Part shown: piece by piece, positions 16,883 through 25,251 of the stretch
Layout: each line of letters begins with the position of its first letter
Numbering within the stretch: position 1 is the first letter of the stretch
DNA from: Massilia yuzhufengensis
GTDB lineage: Bacteria > Pseudomonadota > Gammaproteobacteria > Burkholderiales > Burkholderiaceae_D
Reading direction: 5' to 3'
Assembly: GCF_900112225.1 (NCBI RefSeq)
Contig: NZ_FOLD01000039.1
Coordinates: forward strand, 1-45,603
Length of the DNA: 45,603 nucleotides
The notes under the pieces: model-generated
Database searches by the model: none
What the model saw: the letters and a program-made list of their open reading frames with translations, nothing else
Told to the model about the DNA's origin: nothing
Program-made: the position numbers and the translations under genes

Positions 16883-19099
16883 TCAGGCGGAGGCCAGGTC
16901 GAAGGGCAGCTTGCGCAGGCGCTTGCCGGTAATGCGGAACACGGCGTTGGCGAAGGCCGGCGCCAGCGGCGGCAGGCCCGGCTCGCCGATGCCAGTCGGC
17001 GGATCGCTGGACGGCGCGATGTGCACGGCCACCTGCGGCATGTCGGTCATGCGCGCCACCGTGTAGTCGCCGAAGTTCTGCTGCTCGACCACGCCATCCT
17101 TGAGCGTGATCGCGGCGCCAGGCAGGGTCATGCCCAGCCCCATCAGCGCCGCGCCCTGGATCTGTGCCTCGATGCTGAGCGGGTTGACCGCCAGGTTGCA
17201 GTGCACGCCGGCGGTGACCTTGTGCAGCTTGGGCATGCCGTCCTTGACCGAGGCCTCGACGACGTAGGCGACCACGGTGCCAAACGACTCGTGCACGGCC
17301 ACGCCCCAGGCGCGGCCCTTCGGCAGGGCCTTCTTGCCGTAGCCCGACTTGGCCACCGCCAGGTCGAGCGCCGCCAGGTGGCGCGTGTGCTTCGGGTCGA
17401 TCAGCTTCTTGCGGTAGGCCACCGGATCCTGGCCCGCCAGGTGGGCCGCCTCGTCGATCAGGGTCTCCATCACAAAGGCCGTGTGGGTCGAGCCCACCGA
17501 GCGCCACCACAACACCGGCACGTTGGCCTTGGCGATGTGGGCGCTCAGGTTCAGCGGCACGTCATACGGCGCGCCCATGCCTTCGACCATGGTGGCGTCG
17601 ACGCCGTTCTTGATCATGAAGCCTTCGAAGGGCGTGCCGGCGGCGATCGACTGGCCGACGATCACATGGTCCCAGCTGACGATATCGCCCTTCGCTGCCA
17701 GCTTCAGGTCGGCGCGGTGCACGTGCGACGGCCGGTAGTAGCCGCCCTTGATGTCGTCTTCGCGGCTCCACACCATCTTGACCGGGCCGCTGTGCCCCGC
17801 CGCCTTGTATGCCTTGGCGATGTTCACCGCCTCGACCACGAAGTCCGAGGTCGGCACCGCGCGGCGCCCGAAACCGCCGCCCGCCATCAGTGTATGCAGG
17901 GTCACCTGGGTGGGTTTCAGGCCGGCCGCCGCGGCTGCCGCGGCCTGGTCGCCGGTCTGGAACTGCGAGCCGACCCACAGCGTGCAATGGTCGTCCTTGA
18001 GCTCGACCGTGCAGTTGATCGGTTCCATCGGTGCGTGGGCGAGGTAGGGGAATTCATAGACCGCCGAGATTGTCTTCGTCGCCGTGCCCGCAAGTGGCGC
18101 CTCGCTCTTGCGCGCCAGCGCGCCGGGGGTCTTCGACAGCGCGGTGAATTCCGCCAGCTGCGCGTCGCTGCTCAGTTTACCCAGGCCCTCGGTGTTCCAT
18201 TCGATGTCGAGCAGCTCGCGGGCCTGTTTCGCCGGCCAGTAGCCGTCGGCGATCACGGCCACGCCACGTCCGCCGCGGTCGACCGGCACTTCCAGCACCG
18301 CGATCACGCCACGCACCGCCTTCGCCTTGGCCGCATCGAACTTCGCCACCTTGGCGCCGAAGACGGGCGGGTGTGCGACCACGGCGACGGCCAGCTTGCC
18401 GCCTTCCGGCTTGAAGTCCAGGCCGAACTGCTGGCGGCCGCTGGACTTGGCGCGCGCGTCGAGCCGCTTGACCGGCTTGCCGATATAGCGGAACTGCTTC
18501 GGGTCTTTCAGCACGACGCTGGCCGGCGCCGGCATCTTCATCGCGGCCTCGGCCAGCGCGCCAAAGCTGGCCTGTTGCCCCGCCGGCCCGAGCACCATGC
18601 CGCGCGCGGTACTGCACTGGTCCGGACGGACGTTCCACTGGCCGGCGGCAGCCGCCACCAGCATGCTGCGGGCGCGCGCGCCGACTTCGCGGTACTGGGT
18701 GAACGAATGGGCGATGGTGCCCGAGCCGCCGGTGATCTGCATGCCGAAGGCAGGGTCCTTGTAGACGTCGGCGGCCGGCGCCAGCTCGGCGCGCATCTGC
18801 GACCAGTCGGCGTCCAGTTCTTCGGCCAGCACCATCGGCAAGGCGGTGTGCACGCCCTGGCCGAATTCGAGGCGGTTGACGACGACGGTGACGGTATTGT
18901 CCGGCGCCACGCGCAGGAAGGCGTTGGGCGCCTCAACCGGCTTGGGTGACGCGGCCTGCGCCAGGCGACCGCCGGCAGGCAGGAAGAAGCCCAGCACCAG
19001 GCCACCGGTCGCGCCGGCGCCGGCCTTGAGGAAACCACGGCGCGAGGCCATGCCGGTGGCGGCAGCAGCTGCCGCGCCATTGAACCATTCTGTGCGCAT
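16883..19099 (-). CDS. Mo-hydroxylase large subunit (IorB-like)
   Basis: Xanthine-oxidase-family molybdopterin-binding subunit of 738 residues, close to the isoquinoline 1-oxidoreductase beta subunit group. A twin-arginine signal ASRRGFLKAGAGATGG (from about residue 18) indicates export of the folded enzyme to the periplasm. Cofactor motifs: MAGGGFGRRAVP and the catalytic glutamate in GIGEPGLPPLAPA near the C-terminus. It hydroxylates an N-heterocycle or oxidises an aldehyde; the substrate is not known. AGGAG precedes the start. It is co-transcribed with the 2Fe-2S subunit (9-base gap) and with the MocA-like gene. Confidence 0.92.
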   Translation of the reverse strand: MRTEWFNGAAAAAATGMASRRGFLKAGAGATGGLVLGFFLPAGGRLAQAASPKPVEAPNAFLRVAPDNTVTVVVNRLEFGQGVHTALPMVLAEELDADWSQMRAELAPAADVYKDPAFGMQITGGSGTIAHSFTQYREVGARARSMLVAAAAGQWNVRPDQCSTARGMVLGPAGQQASFGALAEAAMKMPAPASVVLKDPKQFRYIGKPVKRLDARAKSSGRQQFGLDFKPEGGKLAVAVVAHPPVFGAKVAKFDAAKAKAVRGVIAVLEVPVDRGGRGVAVIADGYWPAKQARELLDIEWNTEGLGKLSSDAQLAEFTALSKTPGALARKSEAPLAGTATKTISAVYEFPYLAHAPMEPINCTVELKDDHCTLWVGSQFQTGDQAAAAAAAGLKPTQVTLHTLMAGGGFGRRAVPTSDFVVEAVNIAKAYKAAGHSGPVKMVWSREDDIKGGYYRPSHVHRADLKLAAKGDIVSWDHVIVGQSIAAGTPFEGFMIKNGVDATMVEGMGAPYDVPLNLSAHIAKANVPVLWWRSVGSTHTAFVMETLIDEAAHLAGQDPVAYRKKLIDPKHTRHLAALDLAVAKSGYGKKALPKGRAWGVAVHESFGTVVAYVVEASVKDGMPKLHKVTAGVHCNLAVNPLSIEAQIQGAALMGLGMTLPGAAITLKDGVVEQQNFGDYTVARMTDMPQVAVHIAPSSDPPTGIGEPGLPPLAPAFANAVFRITGKRLRKLPFDLASA

Positions 19100-19108
19100 G
19101 TCGGCTCC

Positions 19109-19567
19109 TTATGCCAGGGTCTTGGCGGCGTCCTTGATGGCCGCGCGGATCCGTTGATAGGTGCCGCAGCGGCAGATGTTGCCGCTCATGGCGTTGTCGA
19201 TATCGGCGTCGAGCGGACGCTTGTTCGTGCGCAGCAGGGCGACGGCGCTCATCACCTGCCCGCTCTGGCAGTAGCCGCATTGCGGCACGTCGTGCTTGAC
19301 CCAGGCGTCCTGCACCGCCTTGCCGACCTTGTCGCCTTCCATCGCTTCGATGGTGGTGATCTTCAAGCCCTGCGCGCTTGATATCGGCGTGACGCAGGAG
19401 CGGATCGGGTTGCCGTCCAGGTGCACGGTGCAGGCGCCGCACAGCGCCGCGCCGCAGCCGAACTTGGTGCCGGTCATGTCGAGATTGTCGCGCAGCGCCC
19501 AGAGGATGGGCGTGGCGGGGTCGGCGTCGACCTGAAGGTCGCGCCCGTTGATGTTCAAGGTGACCAT
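19109..19567 (-). CDS. 2Fe-2S subunit of Mo-hydroxylase (IorA-like)
   Basis: Protein of 152 residues with two [2Fe-2S] clusters: a plant-ferredoxin type with GCGAALCGACTVHLDG and the C-terminal domain with CGYCQSGQVMSA and NICRCGTYQRIR. It passes electrons from the Mo centre to an acceptor. It has no signal peptide of its own, so it is probably exported together with the twin-arginine large subunit. No cytochrome subunit lies next to it, so the electron acceptor is unknown. GGGAG stands before the ATG. Confidence 0.94.
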   Translation of the reverse strand: MVTLNINGRDLQVDADPATPILWALRDNLDMTGTKFGCGAALCGACTVHLDGNPIRSCVTPISSAQGLKITTIEAMEGDKVGKAVQDAWVKHDVPQCGYCQSGQVMSAVALLRTNKRPLDADIDNAMSGNICRCGTYQRIRAAIKDAAKTLA

Positions 19568-19607
19568 GGTCTACTCCCTGTTTTGGACGAGGTATTGTTG
19601 ATGTTGA

Positions 19608-20327
19608 TTACTTCAACGACTGCAGCTTCGCTTCCAGGCCCTTCATGTCGATCGCGCCCGGGATACGGGAGCCATCGGTGAAGAAGATGGCCGGCGTACC
19701 CTGGATCTTGAGCTTCTGGCCGAGCGCGGCCACTTTCTCGTTCGGCGTATCGCAGGCAGCCGGCGCGGTCGGCGGCAGCTTGCCGTTGATCATCCAGTCA
19801 TCCCAGGCCTTGACGCGGTCGGGTGCGCACCAGATGTTCTTCGACTTCACGAACGAATCCTCGGACAGGATGTTGTACATGAAGGTGTAGATCGTGACGT
19901 TGTCGATTTCCTTGAGCGTGGTCTGGCGCAGGCGCTTGCAGTAGCCGCAGTTCGGGTCTTCGAACACGGCGATCACGCGCTTGCCATTGCCCTTGACCTG
20001 CTTGAGGGCCATCTCGAGCGGCAGGTCCGTAAACTTGATCTTGTTGATCTCTTCGACGCGGGCGCGGGTCAGGTTGGTCGAGGTCTTGGTGTCGTAGACG
20101 TGGCCGATGAACAGGTAATCGCCCTTCTTGTCCGTGTACAGGATGTCGCCGGCGACGCGCACTTCGTACAGGCCGCTGTACGGCGTTTCGCGGATCGATT
20201 CGATCTTGGCGCCGCCCAGGCGCGGTTCGAGCGCCTTCTTGATGGTGGCTTCGGTATTGGTCTGCGCTTCCACGCAGGATGCAAGCAGGCCCGTCGCCAG
20301 CAGGACGGCGACCTTCGTTTTCAACAT
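19608..20327 (-). CDS. DsbC-like thiol:disulfide interchange protein
   Basis: Thioredoxin-fold disulfide isomerase/reductase of 239 residues, built like DsbC: a signal peptide, an N-terminal dimerisation domain (about 22-100) and a thioredoxin domain with the active site CGYC (Cys127 and Cys130 in FEDPNCGYCKRLRQ) and the cis-proline loop GTPAIFF. A second cysteine pair (Cys167, Cys192) matches the structural disulfide of DsbC. The signal has a lipobox-like LASC (Cys18), so it could be lipid-anchored rather than soluble; VEA-Q is the alternative cut. AAGGA precedes the ATG. It lies 3' of the ubiH-like gene's strand-mate, in the opposite order to transcription, 18 bases upstream of that gene's end. 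Confidence 0.88.
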   Translation of the reverse strand: MLKTKVAVLLATGLLASCVEAQTNTEATIKKALEPRLGGAKIESIRETPYSGLYEVRVAGDILYTDKKGDYLFIGHVYDTKTSTNLTRARVEEINKIKFTDLPLEMALKQVKGNGKRVIAVFEDPNCGYCKRLRQTTLKEIDNVTIYTFMYNILSEDSFVKSKNIWCAPDRVKAWDDWMINGKLPPTAPAACDTPNEKVAALGQKLKIQGTPAIFFTDGSRIPGAIDMKGLEAKLQSLK

Positions 20328-20345
20328 GACAATTCCTTGAATTGG

Positions 20346-21563
20346 TTACTTGCCCATCGCATGCGCCATCAGGCGACGCTTTATCAGGGGCAATTTATCG
20401 AGCAAGTTTAATCCGAAATTACGGACGATGCGCACGGGTTCCAGGTTGGCGCCGAACAAACGCTCGAGGCCGTCGGTGGCCAGTTGCATCAGCAGCACGT
20501 CTTCCTTGCGCTTGCGGGCGTAGCGGGCCAGCACGCGCTCATCGGCAATGCCGCGCCGGTCTTCGCGTTCGCGCAGCACGGCGAGCAGGTCGACGATGTC
20601 GCCGAAGCCCAGGTTCATGCCATGCCCGGCCAGCGGATGCACGGCGTGGGCGGCGTCGCCCACCAGCGCCACGCGCGGGGCGACCAGCGCGTGCGGGCGC
20701 ACCAGCGCCAGCGGCACCGCCTTGACGTCCTCGGGCTGGAGCGGGCGCAGCGTGCCGAGCTTGTCGTCGGCGTAGGCGGCCAGGCGGATCGCCATTTCGC
20801 CGAGCGACTCGTCCATGAGCGTATCGGCCAGGGTTTCCGGGGCCGACCACACCAGCGAAACGCGGTTGCCCGGCAGCGGCAGCAGCGCGATGATGCCGTC
20901 GGCGCAGGTAAACCACTGGTGGGCGACGCCGTGGTGCGGCTTGTCGCAGGAAAAGTTGGCGACGATGGCGCGCTGGTGGTACATGCGGTAGTCGACCCCG
21001 ATGTCGCACTGGCCGCGCACCCAGGATTCACGGCCATCGGCCCCGACCACGAGTTCGCAGGCGATCCTGGTGCCGTCTTCCAGCCGCACGGCTGCGCCCT
21101 GCTCGCTGCAGGTGAGCTCGCAGGCGCAGCCGGTGACCAGCTGCACGTTGGCGGCGAACTTGAGCGCCGCGTCCAGCGCGCCGTTCAGGTTGCTGTCCTC
21201 GACGATCCACGCCAGCGTGCCGACATGGGCGCCGAAGGCGTCGAAACCGAGGTTGCCGCCCTGCTCGCCGTCGCCCTTGATATCCATCGCATCGACCGCC
21301 TGCACCCGTGCCAGGTCGAGCGCGCCCCAGACCTTGAGCGAGGCCAGCAGGTCGTGCGCCGTATGGTTCAGGGCATACACGCGCACGTCCCAGGGTTTTT
21401 CCGCAGCGGACGAGGTCGGCTTCTCGGGTGCCGGGCGCGCCGGCGGCACCAAGAGGGTCACGCGATACCCCGACTGGGCGAAACCAAGGGCGGCAGTCTT
21501 GGCGATGGCGCCATTGCCGACGATGCAGACGTCGCTGCGGTGCTGGGCGGTGGTCGTAGTCAT
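20346..21563 (-). CDS. UbiH/UbiF-type FAD-dependent monooxygenase
   Basis: Flavin monooxygenase of about 405 residues in the UbiH/UbiF/VisC group, which hydroxylates the ring of ubiquinone precursors. The N-terminal FAD fold is DVCIVGNGAIAKTAALGFAQ, the middle motif VVGADGRESWVR and the C-terminal FAD/ribityl motif LVGDAAHAVHPLAGHGMN are intact. The first glycine-rich loop is GNGAIA rather than the usual GxGxxG, common in this group. Which ring position it hydroxylates is not clear. The ATG at 21563 is preferred because the upstream ATG (21572) lies inside a perfect -10 hexamer. It is transcribed towards the DsbC-like gene. Confidence 0.88.
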   Translation of the reverse strand: MTTTTAQHRSDVCIVGNGAIAKTAALGFAQSGYRVTLLVPPARPAPEKPTSSAAEKPWDVRVYALNHTAHDLLASLKVWGALDLARVQAVDAMDIKGDGEQGGNLGFDAFGAHVGTLAWIVEDSNLNGALDAALKFAANVQLVTGCACELTCSEQGAAVRLEDGTRIACELVVGADGRESWVRGQCDIGVDYRMYHQRAIVANFSCDKPHHGVAHQWFTCADGIIALLPLPGNRVSLVWSAPETLADTLMDESLGEMAIRLAAYADDKLGTLRPLQPEDVKAVPLALVRPHALVAPRVALVGDAAHAVHPLAGHGMNLGFGDIVDLLAVLREREDRRGIADERVLARYARKRKEDVLLMQLATDGLERLFGANLEPVRIVRNFGLNLLDKLPLIKRRLMAHAMGK

Positions 21564-21570
21564 AAGGGGC

Positions 21571-21576
21571 ATTATA
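21571..21576 (-). promoter_or_regulatory. -10 box of the ubiH-like gene, possibly leaderless
   Basis: A perfect TATAAT on the minus strand ends seven bases before the ATG at 21563, so transcription would begin at or within a base or two of the start codon. No Shine-Dalgarno sequence is present. The -35 region is weak. This suggests a leaderless mRNA but is only a pattern reading. Confidence 0.4.
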
Positions 21577-21633
21577 GCGAGATGTCAACAACTCGCCGGG
21601 CGTTACGAAGCGGCGATTGGCGTACGGAAGGGC

Positions 21634-21662
21634 TTGCGCAAGTGAAAATCGCTGGCTATAAT
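21634..21662 (+). promoter_or_regulatory. tRNA-Phe promoter
   Basis: TTGCGC (21634-21639) and TATAAT (21657-21662) are separated by 17 bases and lie 12 bases before the tRNA-Phe gene. The same TTGCGC -35 sequence is used by the rRNA promoter at the left edge of the window. Confidence 0.75.
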
Positions 21663-21674
21663 CATGCCTCTCTT

Positions 21675-21750
21675 GGCCTGGTAGCTCAGTTGGTAGAGCA
21701 GAGGATTGAAAATCCTTGTGTCGGTGGTTCGATTCCGCCCCGGGCCACCA
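21675..21750 (+). tRNA. tRNA-Phe (GAA)
   Basis: A 76-base cloverleaf with CCA encoded. Acceptor stem GGCCTGG/CCGGGCC, D arm with AGCTCAGTTGGTAGAGC, anticodon stem GAGGA/TCCTT around TTGAAAA (anticodon GAA at positions 34-36), T arm GGTGG/CCGCC with loop TTCGATT. It is intact and should be functional. Its 3' 45 bases and the terminator beyond are repeated in direct orientation at 32989-33085. Confidence 0.97.
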
Positions 21751-21766
21751 AGAACATCGTTCACGC

Positions 21767-21799
21767 AACGCCCACTCATGCAAGTGGGCGTTGTCGTTT
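21767..21799 (+). terminator. tRNA-Phe terminator (copy A)
   Basis: Perfect 10-base stem AACGCCCACT/AGTGGGCGTT around the loop CATGCA (21777-21782), followed by GTCGTTT. The hairpin recurs at 33052-33085 with two compensated base-pair changes, so selection has kept the pairing in both copies. Confidence 0.85.
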
Positions 21800-21802
21800 C
21801 CG

Positions 21803-22210
21803 GGAGTCGTAGTCCTCTGCTCCGGTCCATTGCCGGTGTCTCTTTGGGCTCCGGGCACGCGACCAAATCGTCCACTCGTCAGAACCGCTACGTTTTCACG
21901 CGAATTGTTCACCGGCCAAGGCGCACGCCCTGTATTCATCGATATCGACTTGAGCGCTGCCGGGCCAGTACCGTGTGCATAGGCGTCGCGCGCCCCATCT
22001 TCGCGTTCGAAACGCGACCGGTAACCAATATTGGCGTTAGCCGAAATGGCATCATCGCGCACGTAACGCCCACGACGGCAAATGCGGGTCCCCGAATACA
22101 CCAGCCCTTGCCAAGTTGAAATCGGCAGCGACATGGATACATGGGCTTCATGAGGATAAACCAAGTAAGGTGTATGCTTTCCCGACCAACCCACCCGGAA
22201 AAACTTCTCC
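21803..22210. other. region without recognisable gene
   Basis: About 400 bases between the tRNA-Phe terminator and the SOUL gene. The minus strand is open throughout (from 22212 leftwards), but the same frame runs on through the tRNA, a well-known source of false proteins. I recognise no protein, repeat or RNA. Base use is more AT-rich than the neighbours. It may hold decayed sequence. Confidence 0.5.
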
Positions 22211-22873
22211 ATGAAATCTTCCGTTCAAGACGTGCGCCGAGGTGCGAGGCCATGGCATGCAATATCGCCGGCAAACCTCGCGGTCGTGTTCTCGCTGACA
22301 ATGCTGCCTGCGACCAGCTACGCGATCGAAGAACCCTTCTACACCACTTTGCGCACTTTCCCTGAATTTGAAATTCGCCAATACGCGCCCTACACCGTCG
22401 CCGAGGTATTGGTTTCGGCCCCCGCCAGCGAGGCAGGCAACCGCGCCTTCCCCATTTTGGCGGGCTATATCTTCGGAAAGAACAAGGGCGAACGCAAGCT
22501 CGCCATGACCGCCCCCGTGACCCAGGCCGCCGCCCCCATGAAGCTGGAAATGACGGCGCCGGTGACCCAGAGCGTCGCCAGCGGCGGTATGCTGGTGCAG
22601 TTTGTTCTGCCTGAAGACATCAATATGGAGAATGCACCGGAACCCCTCGATCCCCGAGTCACACTGCGCGAAATACCTTCCCGGCGGGTAGCGGTGATCC
22701 GTTATTCCGGCTTTTGGTCGGAATCGAATTACGAAAAGCATTTAAGCAAACTCCAGGAAGGACTGCGCGCAGCCAATGTCGTATGGAAGGGCGAACCGGT
22801 GCTTTCCCGCTACAACGGCCCCATGACCCCCTGGTTTATGAGACGCAATGAGATCTGGCTGAACCTAGATTGA
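22211..22873 (+). CDS. SOUL family heme-binding protein, exported
   Basis: SOUL domain protein of 220 residues. A signal-peptide-like N-terminus ends at about residue 38 (ATSYA), and the mature part begins with FYTTLRTFPEFEIRQYAPYT, followed by GNRAFPILAGYIFGKNKGER and the repeated phrase KLAMTAPVTQ / KLEMTAPVTQ, characteristic of SOUL proteins. Bacterial members bind heme or tetrapyrroles; the physiological role is poorly known. Codon use is less GC-biased than in the flanking genes. It is the first gene after tRNA-Phe inside the repeat-bounded interval, convergent with the permease gene at 22922. Confidence 0.88.
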   Translation: MKSSVQDVRRGARPWHAISPANLAVVFSLTMLPATSYAIEEPFYTTLRTFPEFEIRQYAPYTVAEVLVSAPASEAGNRAFPILAGYIFGKNKGERKLAMTAPVTQAAAPMKLEMTAPVTQSVASGGMLVQFVLPEDINMENAPEPLDPRVTLREIPSRRVAVIRYSGFWSESNYEKHLSKLQEGLRAANVVWKGEPVLSRYNGPMTPWFMRRNEIWLNLD

Positions 22874-22921
22874 TCGGAAGCGCAGCTTGAAGCGGGCTGC
22901 TGTGGGCCGGACGCGTCCGGC

Positions 22922-24064
22922 CTATCGAGGCGGAACAATGCGCCGCCACTTGCGCAAGCCAAGGACGACGAACACGGTCGCCAGGCCGAGCAGCCCTGCA
23001 AGCTCCATGCGCACCTCGTGCAGAGACGCGCCCATCTGATTGGTGGCGACGAAACCCTGGATGGCTGCGGTCGACGGCAACAGCCAGCCTAGGACCTGCA
23101 GCGGGGCCGGGATGGCGCTCGCGGGCCAGGTCAGTCCCGACAAGAACATGATCGGCAGCGAAGTGGCGACCAGCAGCTGCATGCTGCGCTCCCGGGTGCG
23201 GAAGAACATCCCAATCAACATGCCCAATGCCGCCACGCTGTAGGCGAACAGCAGGGTCAACATGGCTGTGCCCGCCAAGTTGCCGCCCCTCGGGTAATCC
23301 TGCCACCAGAAGACAAACCCGAAAAAGTACATCGCGTTGAGTGCGACGACCAGCGCGAACGCAGTCAGCGCGCCGCAGTAGGACGCCGCATCCTGCGCGT
23401 AAGGGAAGGATTTCTCGCTCGACCAGCTGCCGAACAGCAGCCCGATGCCGAGCAGGAAGGTCTGCTGCATGATCAGGACCACGACCCCCGGCACGATATA
23501 CGACGCGTAGCCCTCGCGTACGTTGAACAAGGGCAACGCTTCAACCCCCAGTGGCTGGCGCGACGCCTCGGCCTGTGTGCCAGACGGCGTCATGGCGCTC
23601 AGGCGTTTCAATTCGATCCCGGCCGAAACGGTACCGGCAACCTCGGCCAGGCCGTTAAGCACCACCTTGTTCAGCAGGGGGTAGGCGCCGTGGCCGCTGA
23701 TGTCGATTTCCGGTTGCAAACCTGCCAGCACTTTCCGGCTGAAGTCGGCGGGAATGATCATCGCGCCGGCGGCCTGTCCCTGCCAGATCAGCTTCTGCGC
23801 CGCCTCGGGCCGGGTGCTGACAGCAACTACCAGGATGGCCGAGTGCGCCCCGGCGTAGCGGATCAACTGGCGCGACAGGGCCGAATGATCCTGGTCGACA
23901 ATCGCCACCGGCACCCGGCGCACCGTTTCCGCACTGTATGGCAGCGGATAGAAAAAGGAATACACAATGCCGGAAATGAAGAACAGTAGCAGCGCAGCCT
24001 TGTCCCGGAAGATCGATTGCCAGGTCAGCAGGAAGGCGTGCGATGCTGCGCGCAGGGCGCTCAT
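22922..24064 (-). CDS. ABC-2 type permease (second of pair)
   Basis: Integral membrane protein of 380 residues with the ABC2_membrane_3 layout: one N-terminal helix (LLLFFISGIVYSFFYPLP), a large periplasmic domain of about 150 residues, then five or six helices (VVVLIMQQTFLLGIGLLFGS, LTAFALVVALNAMYFFGFVF, LLFAYSVAALGMLIGMFF). It resembles YhhJ/YbhR-type permeases that work with an HlyD protein. The start overlaps the previous permease stop (ATGA). No ABC ATPase domain is present in this protein or elsewhere in the operon. Confidence 0.88.
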   Translation of the reverse strand: MSALRAASHAFLLTWQSIFRDKAALLLFFISGIVYSFFYPLPYSAETVRRVPVAIVDQDHSALSRQLIRYAGAHSAILVVAVSTRPEAAQKLIWQGQAAGAMIIPADFSRKVLAGLQPEIDISGHGAYPLLNKVVLNGLAEVAGTVSAGIELKRLSAMTPSGTQAEASRQPLGVEALPLFNVREGYASYIVPGVVVLIMQQTFLLGIGLLFGSWSSEKSFPYAQDAASYCGALTAFALVVALNAMYFFGFVFWWQDYPRGGNLAGTAMLTLLFAYSVAALGMLIGMFFRTRERSMQLLVATSLPIMFLSGLTWPASAIPAPLQVLGWLLPSTAAIQGFVATNQMGASLHEVRMELAGLLGLATVFVVLGLRKWRRIVPPR

Positions 24065-25242
24065 GACTTGCCCCAGGTGGCGGGCTGGGTCACGCGGCGG
24101 GCCAGGCGCATGCGCGCAGCGGCCCCCACGACGAGCGTGAAGGCCAGCAGTACCGCAAGCGTCCCGAGGCCGGCACCCAGCGGCGCGCCCGCCATCCAGG
24201 TGTTGTTCAGTAACTTCAGGTAATGCGTCAGCGGCAGCGATTCGGCCCAGATGCGCGCGCCGATGGGCATGGCGAGTAGCGGAAATCCCTGGCCGGCGAA
24301 CGCGAACGCCGGCGCCGTCACAAAGGCGCAAGCCGACAGCGCCGAGCGCAGCGACGATGTAAACGCGACGAGGAAGGCCCCCAACGCGAGGTAAGCCGTG
24401 ATGAAGAAGGCCGTGCCTGCCAGGATTGCCGTCGCGCTCCCGAGTACCGGCCAGCCCAGCACCACGCCGAACAGCACGAACAGCAACAGCGCATGCACCA
24501 CGAAGACGGCGAAGGGAATGAGCAGTTTGCCCAGCAAGGCCGCGCCCAGCTTGCCGTCGGCGGCGGCGAGCCAGTCGGACACCGTGGCGGCGCGGAATTC
24601 GCGGCCCAGCGCCGTCACAGCCGAGAGCGTGACAAAAATATGCAGCAGGCTAAATGCCACCGGCATCGCCAGCGATGGGATATAGCTGCCGTTTTCGTTG
24701 AACAGCGTCGTCGTCCGGGTACGGACCGGCTCGACCTGCTGCACGGCCTGGCCCGGGCCGGCGCCACGACTGGCGCGGCCTTGCAGTTCAATGCCGGCGG
24801 ACAGCGTCGACACCACCGTCCGTACATCGCGCGTCATCGTTCCCGCGTGCGCCGCGAACTGGGCGTTGTAGGCCCATTGCACCCTGGCGCCCCTCCCGGC
24901 GCGCACCGCTTCCTGCAAATCGGCGGGAATCGATACGATGCCGAACGCCGCGCGCGCGCGGATCATCCGGAAGGCTTCGGCCTCATTGTCGGCTGCCAGC
25001 ACGACCTTCAATCCCGGCGCCGCGTCGAGCATGCGGATCAGGCTGCGCGACATCACCGACTGGTCGCGGTCGTGCACCACCAGCGGCAGGTCGCGCGCCA
25101 CGCCGGCGGAAAATATCCACCATGTCATCAGATACAGCGCCAGCGGGATCGTTGTCAGCATCGCGACATCCCATGGATCGGCGCGCAGGCGGATCCATTC
25201 GCGCCGCAAGGACGACAGGATGGCGTTGCCGGAGCGGGTCAT
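24061..25242 (-). CDS. ABC-2 type permease (first of pair)
   Basis: Membrane protein of 393 residues with the same layout as its partner: N-terminal helix (VAMLTTIPLALYLMTWWIF), periplasmic domain of about 150 residues with a VVHDRDQSVMSRSLIRMLDA segment that parallels IVDQDHSALSRQLIRYAGA in the partner, then a C-terminal group of helices. The two are therefore likely diverged copies forming a heterodimer. Nine bases separate it from the HlyD gene upstream, and it overlaps the second permease by four bases. There is no nucleotide-binding domain. Confidence 0.87.
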   Translation of the reverse strand: MTRSGNAILSSLRREWIRLRADPWDVAMLTTIPLALYLMTWWIFSAGVARDLPLVVHDRDQSVMSRSLIRMLDAAPGLKVVLAADNEAEAFRMIRARAAFGIVSIPADLQEAVRAGRGARVQWAYNAQFAAHAGTMTRDVRTVVSTLSAGIELQGRASRGAGPGQAVQQVEPVRTRTTTLFNENGSYIPSLAMPVAFSLLHIFVTLSAVTALGREFRAATVSDWLAAADGKLGAALLGKLLIPFAVFVVHALLLFVLFGVVLGWPVLGSATAILAGTAFFITAYLALGAFLVAFTSSLRSALSACAFVTAPAFAFAGQGFPLLAMPIGARIWAESLPLTHYLKLLNNTWMAGAPLGAGLGTLAVLLAFTLVVGAAARMRLARRVTQPATWGKS

Positions 25243-25251
25243 CGGAAACGC

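Noticed and set aside
16277..18949. 890-codon plus-strand frame antisense to mocA and the Mo-hydroxylase gene
   Set aside because: Shadow frame rich in Arg, His and Ala with no domain; the minus strand holds intact enzymes with cofactor motifs.
21028..22212. Long minus-strand open frame running through tRNA-Phe and into the ubiH-like gene
   Set aside because: It translates the reverse complement of the tRNA (a known source of false proteins) and then an out-of-frame part of a clear monooxygenase gene.
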